From Candidatus Peregrinibacteria bacterium CG1_02_54_53 (lineage in GTDB: Bacteria > Patescibacteriota > Gracilibacteria > Peribacterales > Peribacteraceae), in assembly GCA_001872575.1 (NCBI GenBank), contig MNWP01000020.1:72747-136746 (forward strand): DNA of 64,000 nucleotides. The letters are read 5' to 3'. Below the pieces are notes generated by a model that ran no database searches, was not told where the DNA came from, and worked only from the letters and a program-made list of their open reading frames with translations. Both the position numbers and the translations under genes were made by a program. This document shows positions 20,329 through 30,110 of this stretch, in pieces (positions within the stretch are counted from its first letter, which is position 1; every line of letters starts with the position of its first letter).

Positions 20329-21825
20329 TCAGTGCGTTTTTCCAAGACCAAGCGAATGGCGGTGCAAAGCCCCCAATAGCTTCACAAGGCCCGTCGCCCA
20401 GAGCAGGACCCCCAGGACGACAACTGCAAGCGCCAGCCCCAAAAATGTGATGGCGTCATTTGCCAGGAACGGTCGCGTGAACCAGAGAGTGCCTCCCAAA
20501 AGAAGCGTGAACACCAACCAACGCACAAAGGCAGTGGGAGGAAAATGTGGCCGTGAGTACCTGAGCGTGGCCGGAAGGAGCAGGCTTACCAAGAGGGATT
20601 GAACGATAATGGCCGTGGTTGCCGCGCCGACGAAGCCAAGCTGCGGAATGAGAAGCAGATTACTGCTTATCGAAAAGGTGGCGCCAATCATCAGTGTTGC
20701 GAGCAGCCGCCTCCAGTGTGCGTGCACCAACGCCATATAGAACGAGAAAAGGATAAACCCATAGAGAAACATGGGTACGCTGGCAAGCCTCAATGCAGTA
20801 TCGGCTCCCGGGTGGTCGATGGTTGAGAGATACTCGCGCGTCGTGAGCAGGGCGATAAGCGGACGTGGCCAAAGTGCGGCGAAGAGTCCCGCCGTGGTGC
20901 CCAGCAGTAGCAAGACAAGGAATGTTTTCCCTAAGAGATTACTGATGTCTTTACCGTTTTCTCGGCGCTCACTCACGATGGGGAGAATGGAATTGAGCAG
21001 GAATGTTGGAATGAGAAAGCCCATTTCTCCCATACGCAGAACGAAACCATAATAGGCATTTTGGATCTGGAAATCGGGGCGCAGTATGGCGATGAGCGTG
21101 GTGTCAAATTGTCGGCAGAAAGAGAGAAGCAAGTACGCAGAGCCGAATGGCAGGGCGCTACGGAGTAAATGGCGCATCGTCGCACCATGCCAGCGGGCAG
21201 TCGGCCGCAGGATGGGGCGCGAAAAGATGATTGAGAGAATAAGGAGTACAAGTGAGCCGATCCCACCGACGAGTGTGCAGAAGTAGAACAGGCGCACATC
21301 GGTACCTCCGCGGATTCCCAGTACGATAATGCTGGCCAAAAGAATCGTTGTGAGAATGCGCTGCGAGACCTCGGCGATAAATACGTAATGCAATTGATAG
21401 TTGATCTGAAAAACTGAGCGAAGTGTGCCCGCCAAGAGCGTGAAGAACGGCGTGAACGCGGCGAAGGTAATGCCCAGAGGAAGGGGCGTTCCTGCCCAAC
21501 GGGGCATCAGCCATGCCAGGGCGATTGCCGATCCCAACGAGAATGCGAGAATCATTGCGCGCAGAAAAATCAGGGCACCCAATACCTCCTCCTTTCTATC
21601 GGAACGACTCATCTCACGCACCGCGATCGCATAGAGCCCGAAATCTGCCAGAATGCCGAATATCTGCAGATAGCCATAGGCCGAGTTGTAGTAACCGGCA
21701 AGTTCCAAACTGAGGGCCATGGCGACGAATTTGACACTCAAGATCGAGAGTGCGGCCATGGTGATTTGGCTTGCGAGTTGCCAGAGGGTTGAAGCCGCAA
21801 TTTTTTTTGCCACCGAAGACATCAC
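20329..21825 (-). CDS. oligosaccharide flippase (Wzx/MVF-like) family membrane protein
   Basis: Multiple TM helices; KKIAASTLWQLASQITMAALSILSVKFVAMALSLELAGYYNSAYGYLQIFGILADFGL. Confidence 0.82.
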   Translation of the reverse strand: MMSSVAKKIAASTLWQLASQITMAALSILSVKFVAMALSLELAGYYNSAYGYLQIFGILADFGLYAIAVREMSRSDRKEEVLGALIFLRAMILAFSLGSAIALAWLMPRWAGTPLPLGITFAAFTPFFTLLAGTLRSVFQINYQLHYVFIAEVSQRILTTILLASIIVLGIRGGTDVRLFYFCTLVGGIGSLVLLILSIIFSRPILRPTARWHGATMRHLLRSALPFGSAYLLLSFCRQFDTTLIAILRPDFQIQNAYYGFVLRMGEMGFLIPTFLLNSILPIVSERRENGKDISNLLGKTFLVLLLLGTTAGLFAALWPRPLIALLTTREYLSTIDHPGADTALRLASVPMFLYGFILFSFYMALVHAHWRRLLATLMIGATFSISSNLLLIPQLGFVGAATTAIIVQSLLVSLLLPATLRYSRPHFPPTAFVRWLVFTLLLGGTLWFTRPFLANDAITFLGLALAVVVLGVLLWATGLVKLLGALHRHSLGLGKTH

Positions 21826-21987
21826 GGAGATTGTACCTGTATTTTGTCCGATCGGTGTGAGCAGAAGTTGCCAGGGGGCAAACTCATTCGTTCATTCAGT
21901 TGGACTCATTCCGCAATTCATGACTGCCACGCAATAGGAGCGGGTTGCTTGCCCTCGCCGCTCTGCGAGGCCTACTCTACAGACACC

Positions 21988-22905
21988 ATGACACTCCCCT
22001 TTCACCACATTACATCCACGAAGCAATTCAGCCGCGACGATACAGATGTCATTCTGAACGTTGCAGAAAAAATGGAGAAGATTCTTGTAAAGGGAGGAAA
22101 CAACCTCCTCAACGGAAAGATTCTCGCAGCACTGTTCTACGAACCCAGCACGCGAACACGACTGAGTTTCGAAACCGCAATGCAACGACTGGGCGGAGAT
22201 GTGATCACTGCCGACGGGTTGCAATTCAGTTCGATGTACAAAGGCGAGACCATTGAAGACACAATGATGGTGGTCGGTCAGTATGCCGATATCATTGCCA
22301 TGCGCCACCCCGAACAAGGCAGCGCCGATCGTGCAGCCGCCGTATGTCCTGTCCCCTTCATCAACGCGGGCGACGGCCCCGGTCAACACCCCACGCAGGC
22401 CCTTTTGGATCTCTATACGATTCGCAAGGAACGCGGATCACTTGACGATATTCACATCACCATGGTGGGCGATCTGAAGTTTGGCCGCACGGTGCATTCC
22501 CTTTCATATCTCCTCGGGCTCTATCGTGACGTCCGTCTCACTCTCATCGCTCCTAAAGAGCTTGCGATGCCCTCCAAAGTGACGAGTTATCTCAAAGAGA
22601 AGAATATCTTCTTCGTAGAGACTGAAGAGCTGCAACAGGGGCTCGATGCCGATGTCGTTTACATGACGCGCGTTCAGAAAGAACGGTTTGAAAATCCGGC
22701 AGAGTATGAACGGCTGAAGCTGAAATACGTTTTGCAGGCGGACCATGTGTGCGATCGTTCGATCACCGTTTTGCATCCACTTCCCCGTATCGGAGAAATC
22801 GCAACAGATGTCGACTCTCTACCCAATGCAGCTTACTTCCGCCAGGTGCGAAACGGGGTTGTGATACGTATGGCACTTCTTGCGATCCTCCTCGGCAAAG
22901 CATGA
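21988..22905 (+). CDS. pyrB: aspartate carbamoyltransferase catalytic subunit
   Basis: FYEPSTRTRLSFETAMQRLGG, INAGDGPGQHPTQALLDLYTI, HPLPRIGEI; start MTLPFHH. Confidence 0.96.
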   Translation: MTLPFHHITSTKQFSRDDTDVILNVAEKMEKILVKGGNNLLNGKILAALFYEPSTRTRLSFETAMQRLGGDVITADGLQFSSMYKGETIEDTMMVVGQYADIIAMRHPEQGSADRAAAVCPVPFINAGDGPGQHPTQALLDLYTIRKERGSLDDIHITMVGDLKFGRTVHSLSYLLGLYRDVRLTLIAPKELAMPSKVTSYLKEKNIFFVETEELQQGLDADVVYMTRVQKERFENPAEYERLKLKYVLQADHVCDRSITVLHPLPRIGEIATDVDSLPNAAYFRQVRNGVVIRMALLAILLGKA

Positions 22906-24230
22906 CGTCGCTTCTCATTCATGGAGGCACCATCGTTCGCCCTACCGGGGACGAGCGAGCCGACCTTCTCATCGATGAGGGGACGATTCGTGAAGTGAAT
23001 GTTCGAACGACCGGTCCGCGAAAACTGCTCGCGGCCGATCAGACCATTGAGGCGAACGGGCAATTGCTCTTTCCGGGCTTCATTGATGCGCATGTTCACT
23101 TTCGCGAACCGGGGATGGAACAGAAGGGAACGATGGAAAGCGAGTCACAGAGTGCTGTTGCCGGAGGCGTGACGGTTGTTTGTGATATGCCCAATACCAA
23201 TCCTCCCACTGTCTCGATTGCCGCCCTGAAAGAGAAGGTGCGTATTGCAGAAAGCATTTTTGCGTGCGACATTCGATTTTTCTTTGGTGTGACACAGAGA
23301 GAACATCTGCAGGAATTGCAGCGACTCTGTTCCGATGTGTCTCTTGCTCCACTCCGTGCGCGCTGCTGTGGCGTGAAGCTGTATCTCGACCATTCCACGG
23401 GCAACCAAAAAGTCGATCAGGATATTGTCCACGATATATTTCATACCTGCGCAGAACTCCAATTACCGATCGTGGCGCACTGTGAAGATCCCGTGCTCAA
23501 TGCCCGCGCGGCCAAACTGAATGCACGCGATGACATCGCAACGCATTCCGTTATTCGTGCTCCGGAATCCGAACAGCGTGCGATAACAACAGCCGTGGAA
23601 ATCGCCAAGGAAACAGGTGCACATTTGCACGTCGCCCATCTCTCGACCAAGCGGGGGGTCGAGCTCATCGCGCAGGCAAAAAGTGACGGCCTCTCCGTTA
23701 CCTGTGAGGTGGCGCCCCATCATCTCTTTCTCTCGACAGAGGATTATGAAGAACTGGGCTCATTTGCCAAAATGAACCCCCCCTTGCGTACCCCCGACCA
23801 CTGTGAGGCCCTTTGGCACGGCATCGAGAACGGCACTATCGATTGTGTCGCCAGTGATCACGCACCCCATACTCTCGAAGAGAAACAGGTCTCACCATCA
23901 CTCAAGGCCCCCAGTGGCGTGCCGGGGGTTGAAACCATGATTCCCTTGCTCCTCACGGTCGCGGCCGGCCGATGGCCGCATCCGCAACATCGAGCATTTG
24001 CACCAAAGTTACTCTATACCGATATTCGTCGTCTGTGTTTTGACAATCCCAATCGTATTTTTTCACTCGGACTGAATATGATTGAACAGGGATCCCCGGC
24101 CAATCTTGTCCTTGTGAATCCGGAAGAGGAATGGGAACTCCAGGGATCTCATCTGCACAGCAAGTGTGGCTGGACACCGTACGAAGGGTGGAAAGTGACA
24201 GGCAAGGCCACTGTCGTCGGGCGGTGGTAA
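22902..24230 (+). CDS. pyrC: dihydroorotase
   Basis: MTSLLIHGGTIVRPTGDERADLLIDEG; FIDAHVHFREPG; DCVASDHAPHTLEEK; ATGA overlap with pyrB. Confidence 0.95.
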   Translation: MTSLLIHGGTIVRPTGDERADLLIDEGTIREVNVRTTGPRKLLAADQTIEANGQLLFPGFIDAHVHFREPGMEQKGTMESESQSAVAGGVTVVCDMPNTNPPTVSIAALKEKVRIAESIFACDIRFFFGVTQREHLQELQRLCSDVSLAPLRARCCGVKLYLDHSTGNQKVDQDIVHDIFHTCAELQLPIVAHCEDPVLNARAAKLNARDDIATHSVIRAPESEQRAITTAVEIAKETGAHLHVAHLSTKRGVELIAQAKSDGLSVTCEVAPHHLFLSTEDYEELGSFAKMNPPLRTPDHCEALWHGIENGTIDCVASDHAPHTLEEKQVSPSLKAPSGVPGVETMIPLLLTVAAGRWPHPQHRAFAPKLLYTDIRRLCFDNPNRIFSLGLNMIEQGSPANLVLVNPEEEWELQGSHLHSKCGWTPYEGWKVTGKATVVGRW

Positions 24231-24887
24231 TTATGAGAGCTCCTGTCGAAGAGCGGCGTGCAATTCGCGGAGTGATGCAAACGATCGGTCGCTCTGTTGT
24301 AGAGCTTCTTTGGCGGTGAATGTGCCGTTAATGATGAATGATTGCATCCCTGCACGGTGGGCACATTCCACATCTGTTGTCATGTCGCCGATGTAGACAC
24401 AGTGCTTCGGCGCGACACCGAGCTCTTTTGTCGCGAGGAGCAACCCATGGGGATGCGGCTTTGGGAAGCCTGCACCGCCCATGCGATCCTCTGTAACGAC
24501 AGTATCGAAGTAGCGCAGAAAGTTGAGACGAGCATCAACCTCATCAACATAGATTTTCCATGAGCCTGTCACCAATCCGAGAGAGATTTTTCCCAAGAGA
24601 GATTCAAGTAGAGCCTGCGCACCGCCGAACCAGCACGCATGATTACGGAGCAAATCAACGTAGTCCGTGTCACGAATAGAACGCATCTCTTCACTGCGCG
24701 ATGGATCAATTCCAAAACGCGTCATCCAAATTGAAAGCTGCCCCGTTGGCGTATAGGCAGCCTTAAATTGTTCCGGCGTGATCTCGACGCCACCAGCTGG
24801 CAACATGTGCGCAATCGCATCACCTCACAGCGGGATAGTGTCGACGAATATTCCATCGAAGTCGAAAAAAATTGCCCGTTTGCTCAT
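24231..24887 (-). pseudogene. HAD-superfamily hydrolase (phosphoglycolate-phosphatase-like) with one in-frame TGA at codon 21
   Basis: MSKRAIFFDFDGIFVDTIPL(TGA 24825-24827)GDAIAHMLPAGGVEITPEQF...GFPKPHPHGLLLATKELGVAPKHCVYIGDMTTDVECAHRAGM; ATGA overlap with RNase J stop. Confidence 0.75.
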
Positions 24888-26767
24888 ACTTCCACAATGA
24901 GCGGAATGACCATGGGTTCCCGGTCCAACTTGCGGTCGAAGTAACGATAGAGTGCGCCGCTGACGGCGCGCTTCAGCGCTTTACGGTCGGTCTCGCCGCG
25001 GGCGATGGCTTCATCGTAGGCTTTACGAACGATATCGGAAGCAGTTTTAGTGATGGCTACCTGTTCTGATCCGTAGATGAGTCCGCGCGAAACAATATCA
25101 GGGTCGCCGACGAGCCGCTTGCTCTGTGCATATGCGCGCAGCATGACGATGATCACGCCGGCGCTACTCATGATCTTGCGGTCATTGAGAACGCGCTGGC
25201 CTTCGCCGGCGCTGCCGAGACCGTCGATGATCACGTCCTGGATCAGGAGCTTCTGCTTGCTCTTGCGAGCGTTACCATGTTGGTCGAACTCCAGAATTTC
25301 ACCGTTCACGAGTGTGTGAATGCGGTTGTCTTCGTATCCCAACTTCTTGGCCAAGTCCACGTGCGCAGAGCACATGTAGGGTTCGCCATGTTCGGGAATA
25401 ATGTGTCGCGCACGAACGAGTTGATGCATCAACAGCAGGTCGCCTTGCTGTCCGTGACCGGTTGTGTGGAGGGCAAGCTCCGCGCTCGTCTTCACGATGG
25501 CGCCCTTGAGATGAAGGTTGTTGATCACCTTCGAGACGGCGCGCTCATTGCCGATAATGGGGTTACTGCTCAGGATGACGGTATCACCGGGCTTCACGGA
25601 AATGTGCCGGTGTGTACCGAGGCCGATACGGGCGAGCCCCGCCATTTCTTCGCCCTGACTGCCCGTGGTGATGATGATGGTTTCGCGATCGGGAATTTTC
25701 TCCATGCCCGGTCCCGCTTTGCGGATGAGTCCGCGCGATGCCTTGAGGTAGCCCAGATTTTGGGCGATCTCAAAGTTCGTTTCCATGCTGCGGCCGGAGA
25801 TAAACACCTTGCGGTTGTACTTTCGCGCATGATCGATGATCTGTTGCATGCGGTTGAGGAGCGAACTGAATGTCGAAATGATCAGGCGCCCTTTCGCGTC
25901 ACGGATGAGCTGATGGAGTGTTTCAGAGATCTCTCTTTCGCTCTTACTGTGGCCGGGCTTCGTGGCGTTCGTCGAATCGGCAACAATGGCCAATACGCCG
26001 CGCTCTCCCAGCTGAGCAAAACGCTGAAAGTCCGCTGCCGGCTCATTTTGCGGAGTGAGGTCAAATTTGAAATCACCCGTATGCAGAATGGTGCCGTACG
26101 GTGTGTGCACCGCGATCGCCGCAGAGTCCGGAATACTGTGGGTTACCCGAAGGAATTCCACTTCGATGCGCCCGATGCGAATCTTTTGGCCGTAATTGAC
26201 GGTATTCATCCGCGCTTTGGAGGTGATGTGCGTCTCATCGAGACGCTTGCGGACGAAGGCCATGGTCAACTTTGTTCCGTACATCGGCGGATAGTGCAAT
26301 TGCGGGAGCAAATGCTGCACGGCTCCGATGTGATCAAGGTGTCCGTGCGTGAACAGCAGGGCCTTGATGCGGTTTTCCTTTCCTTTAAGCGAAGAAATAT
26401 CCGGAACGAGGTAATCGATGCCGAGCATGTCTTCGTCGGGAAACTGAAGTCCCAAATCAATAATGAAGAGATCGCCGTCCACTTCAATGACGAAGCAGTT
26501 GCGGCCGACCTGTTCGAATCCGCCAAGCGGATAGACTTTGAGCCCTCCGCGGCGAGGCTGATCTCGTTGTGATTGCTGCTGCGGACGTGGGCGCTGTTGC
26601 CCTTGAGAACGCTGCGATCCTTGAGGTCGCTGTTGCCCCTGAGGGTGTTGTTGTTGTCCCGAAGAACGTTGAGACTTCCCCTGGTCACCGGGACGAGGAG
26701 GAGAGGAAGGAGAGGATGGTGGTTGATCCCCAAGCTTCTTTTGTAACCACTCACTGACTGTTTTCAT
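24884..26767 (-). CDS. rnj: ribonuclease J
   Basis: KVYPLGGFEQVGRNCFVIEVD, LFTHGHLDHIGAVQHLLPQL, HTGDFKFDLTP; Q/R-rich N-terminal extension. Confidence 0.95.
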   Translation of the reverse strand: MKTVSEWLQKKLGDQPPSSPSSPPRPGDQGKSQRSSGQQQHPQGQQRPQGSQRSQGQQRPRPQQQSQRDQPRRGGLKVYPLGGFEQVGRNCFVIEVDGDLFIIDLGLQFPDEDMLGIDYLVPDISSLKGKENRIKALLFTHGHLDHIGAVQHLLPQLHYPPMYGTKLTMAFVRKRLDETHITSKARMNTVNYGQKIRIGRIEVEFLRVTHSIPDSAAIAVHTPYGTILHTGDFKFDLTPQNEPAADFQRFAQLGERGVLAIVADSTNATKPGHSKSEREISETLHQLIRDAKGRLIISTFSSLLNRMQQIIDHARKYNRKVFISGRSMETNFEIAQNLGYLKASRGLIRKAGPGMEKIPDRETIIITTGSQGEEMAGLARIGLGTHRHISVKPGDTVILSSNPIIGNERAVSKVINNLHLKGAIVKTSAELALHTTGHGQQGDLLLMHQLVRARHIIPEHGEPYMCSAHVDLAKKLGYEDNRIHTLVNGEILEFDQHGNARKSKQKLLIQDVIIDGLGSAGEGQRVLNDRKIMSSAGVIIVMLRAYAQSKRLVGDPDIVSRGLIYGSEQVAITKTASDIVRKAYDEAIARGETDRKALKRAVSGALYRYFDRKLDREPMVIPLIVEV

Positions 26768-26995
26768 GAAACGGAATAAACTAAATAGAACGATGTATGC
26801 CTCCAGTGTACCCTGTTGGAGGTTAGAAAACAATAGGCATTTGTTAAAGCATCGATTTTTTGGCTTCAGATAAACAAATTTTTATTTTAAGAAATTTGCA
26901 TTTCAGTATCGCCCACTCGGTTGAGGGAAACGGAGGACCCCCGAAAAACAGGCGCTTGCTCCTTTGAAGCTAAATAAGGTAGCCTGAGCCACTGT

Positions 26996-28945
26996 ATGGA
27001 CGTTACGGTCCAGACAGGCGTGACTAAATCGACGAAAGGGGTGACCCTCGTCGCTCTTTCATTTGTCTCTTCTCTCAAGGAGCAGGTGTGTCTATTGCTG
27101 GAGATCGAAGCCGATACTTCCGAAGCACGAACAACGGAGAAAGAGTGTATTACTATTGTTGAACACGCACTTCTCGAGACAGAAGGCAGCCCTGCCGAGC
27201 GGTTGGATGGCACCCTGAAAGAACTTAACGGACTCCTGAAAGGGCTGATTCTTTCAAGGGCAATTGAGGGGGTTCATGCCATTGTGGCAATCGTGGATCG
27301 CGATATGGTTCTTCATGTTTCGCATGCGGGCAGTGCAGAGGCATACATTGTGCGTGCCGGTGCTGCGAGCCAGATCACGGAGTACACACGCGGCAAACCG
27401 GTTCCTGCCTTTGTGCACATCGCGAGTGGCCGCCTTGAGGCGCGTGATTCCGCGGTGTTTTCAACCCAGCGACTTCTGCGCGCGGTCACACCGGCGCAAT
27501 TGGCGCAACACGCCCAGCGCGGCGATCAATTGCTCGATGAACTTGTTAACACACTCGAGGCAGAGCGTGAACATGCAGCGCTCAGCGTTTTTCACGCAAG
27601 CGGTGGGCAAATGAAAATCGGAGAAACCCCGTCCCGCCCGAAGGGTCGTGCGCTCACACCGCGTCGTGATCGCCGAGGCCGAACCCATATAGGCATGGCG
27701 ATTGTTGCAAAAATTGGCGAGCGTAGTCGTTCCCTTGTTTCTCTTGGGTTCTTCCAGCGTCTATGGGAGAAGGTCGTCGATTGGGCCACAAAGTTCTTTG
27801 CAGACCTCAGAAGTCCGAAGCGTAAACGCCGCGCACACCTGTTCATTGTTGCCGGCGCACTGGCCGTCTTCATTCTGCTGTGGGCGGTCGTCAATCTCTC
27901 GACATCTTCGGAGCGGGGCAAAACAAAAGCGGAACTCACGCAGTTGATGGAGCAAATTGATCAGGAGATTCGTACGGCAGAGAATCGCCAGTTGAGTGGG
28001 GATGTCGATGGGGCCAATCTCGTCCTTGAACGTGCTCAGGAGGAGGCGCAGCAGGTGATGAACAATGACAGCGGCCTCTTCCGCCGCGAAGCACTGGACC
28101 TCCTGGATCGTATCCGTACCAAGAAAGAAGAGATCAATCACATCGTACGTCTGTCTCCGCGCCTTGTTGTGAATGCTTCGGCGAAGGGCGCGGATATTTC
28201 TCTTCTGGGAATGGTAGGCTTAACCGACGGGGAATTTGCATTGTACGACAAGCAGAATCTCTATCGTGTTCTGCTCAATTCCATCGACGATCCACAGAAA
28301 ATCACCACGCAGGAAACCATCGCCGATGCATCGGGGTTTGCACGCTATCAGACGATCGTCTTCCAGACATCGACTAACGGTATTATCGAAACGATCGGCG
28401 GACAGCCCACGACCATGAAGACCGAAGACCCTGCGGGCTGGATCAGTGGCAAAGACGTGAAGACATACTTGCGATATCTCTACATTCTCTCACCCGAGAA
28501 CAATCAGATTTACAAGTATGAACGCCTCAGCAATCGCTATGCAGCGCCCTCGGAGTACAATGTCAATGGCAAGGTGGAAGGAGCTCTCGATATGGCGATC
28601 GACGGCCCTGTTTTTGTCCTGAAGAGGGGTGGCGAGGTGGTGAAGCTCTTCCGTGGCGAGACGCAACCTTTCACGGTGCGACATGCTCCCGAAGAGAAGA
28701 TTCTCTCAACGGCAACCAAAGTCTTCAAGGTGGCGGGAGGCAACATCTACTTTCTCGATCCCGTCGGAGCGCGCGTAATCGTTGCGACCGATGGCGGGGC
28801 AACGGGCGAATCCTCGTATAAGACGCAGTACGTGCTTGAAGGCGATCAAATCGGAACATTGCAGGATCTCTTCGTCGATGCCGACGAAGGGCATCTGTAT
28901 GTCTTGGATGAGAAGCGCCTGCACGTTGTGGATCTGGTGAAGTAG
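26996..28945 (+). CDS. hypothetical membrane protein; PP2C-like N-terminal region, TM helix, C-terminal propeller-like domain
   Basis: One strong TM (AHLFIVAGALAVFILLWAVVNL); N-terminal region resembles PP2C-type folds only loosely. Confidence 0.65.
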   Translation: MDVTVQTGVTKSTKGVTLVALSFVSSLKEQVCLLLEIEADTSEARTTEKECITIVEHALLETEGSPAERLDGTLKELNGLLKGLILSRAIEGVHAIVAIVDRDMVLHVSHAGSAEAYIVRAGAASQITEYTRGKPVPAFVHIASGRLEARDSAVFSTQRLLRAVTPAQLAQHAQRGDQLLDELVNTLEAEREHAALSVFHASGGQMKIGETPSRPKGRALTPRRDRRGRTHIGMAIVAKIGERSRSLVSLGFFQRLWEKVVDWATKFFADLRSPKRKRRAHLFIVAGALAVFILLWAVVNLSTSSERGKTKAELTQLMEQIDQEIRTAENRQLSGDVDGANLVLERAQEEAQQVMNNDSGLFRREALDLLDRIRTKKEEINHIVRLSPRLVVNASAKGADISLLGMVGLTDGEFALYDKQNLYRVLLNSIDDPQKITTQETIADASGFARYQTIVFQTSTNGIIETIGGQPTTMKTEDPAGWISGKDVKTYLRYLYILSPENNQIYKYERLSNRYAAPSEYNVNGKVEGALDMAIDGPVFVLKRGGEVVKLFRGETQPFTVRHAPEEKILSTATKVFKVAGGNIYFLDPVGARVIVATDGGATGESSYKTQYVLEGDQIGTLQDLFVDADEGHLYVLDEKRLHVVDLVK

Positions 28946-29001
28946 ACGAAATCACCGGATGCTATTTCCTTGGGTTGCTTTCGCATTCACCATAGCTTCG
29001 T

Positions 29002-29385
29002 ATGCGGGTTCTCATCTTCGGAACATTCGATCGGCTGCATCCGGGTCATCGCTTCGTCCTCGACGAGGCGCAGAAGCGAGGCGACCTGACTGTGGTGGTG
29101 GCCCGTGACCGCACCGTGCAACGGTGCAAGGGTAAGCTCCCCGCACAATCAGAGGACGAACGGAAATCAGCCGTCAGCCAAATGATGCCGACGGCGCAGG
29201 TGATACTCGGTGATACCGACGACTACCTGCGGCCGGTGCGTGAGCTGGCCCCCGAACTCATCCTTCTCGGATACGATCAGACTCTACCCAAAGGGGTGCG
29301 CATGGAAGATCTGCCCTGCCCCTTCGAGCGCTTACCGGCGTTCCATCCGGAGCGGTTTAAGAGCAGTCTGCAGGGGTGCGGGTAA
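29002..29385 (+). CDS. cytidylyltransferase-fold nucleotidyltransferase (TagD / archaeal-type FAD synthetase-like)
   Basis: MRVLIFGTFDRLHPGHRFVLDEAQKRGDLTVVVARD with HxGH motif. Confidence 0.85.
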   Translation: MRVLIFGTFDRLHPGHRFVLDEAQKRGDLTVVVARDRTVQRCKGKLPAQSEDERKSAVSQMMPTAQVILGDTDDYLRPVRELAPELILLGYDQTLPKGVRMEDLPCPFERLPAFHPERFKSSLQGCG

Positions 29386-29471
29386 TATTTCCTCTTTGTA
29401 CAGGCATCTTCGGGCCATGGAGGCTAAAGGCATTTTATGCTACAATAATGAGATTTCTTCGCCATACACTC

Positions 29472-30071
29472 ATGGATACCAACACCCAATCCAAACGCCC
29501 CTCTCTCATGAAGCAATTGCTCGGAGCCGTGAGCGGTGCAGCCATCGCACTCCTTTTGTATCAGGCATACAAGATCAGTGCACCGGTGATTACGGCCTGG
29601 CTCGTAGCGCCCCAGTCACAGATTGCCGCAGAGCACCCCGGATCAGTTCGCGTGAATGATGAAATTGGTGAATACCAATTCAACCGCATCGCCGCCCGAG
29701 CCAAAGAAATTTACGAGCGCTTTGCAGCCGAGCCCGGTCCGCAGGTTGCCGTTACTTCGGAAGGAATTGAAGTGGCGCAGCCTCTTACATCGAGCTCCAG
29801 CTCGATTGCGTATGTCGATATCAATGCCGTCATGCCTCAAGAAGTAGATGAAGCCGCTTCTTCTGCCGCGTCCGTTGAAATGGTTTCTTCATCTTCAGAA
29901 AAAATAGAAGCCGCCGATGCGGCCTCTTCTATGCGCGCACGTTCAGAGACGCAGATGCAGGCGAAGCTTGCAGGCGGAAATCTGCCAAGTTCCGGAATCG
30001 GCACGACGCTGGTTGCGGCGGCGGCATTTGGTGCGGCGATACTTACGCGCCAGAAGCGCAACACGCGCTGA
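29472..30071 (+). CDS. hypothetical surface protein with LPxxG-like C-terminal signal
   Basis: N-terminal TM; Ser-rich region; C-term LPSSGIGTTLVAAAAFGAAILTRQKRNTR. Confidence 0.6.
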   Translation: MDTNTQSKRPSLMKQLLGAVSGAAIALLLYQAYKISAPVITAWLVAPQSQIAAEHPGSVRVNDEIGEYQFNRIAARAKEIYERFAAEPGPQVAVTSEGIEVAQPLTSSSSSIAYVDINAVMPQEVDEAASSAASVEMVSSSSEKIEAADAASSMRARSETQMQAKLAGGNLPSSGIGTTLVAAAAFGAAILTRQKRNTR

Positions 30072-30110
30072 GCTACCCGATAAGCCGGTAATCCGTTACA
30101 GTGGGGAGCA

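Noticed and set aside
24825-24827. Genome-wide UGA=Gly recoding (code 25)
   Set aside because: Several clear genes here end in TGA (pyrB, nrdR, pilB, smpB)
25277-26572. 431-aa plus-strand ORF
   Set aside because: Antisense shadow of RNase J; composition follows the codon structure of the real gene
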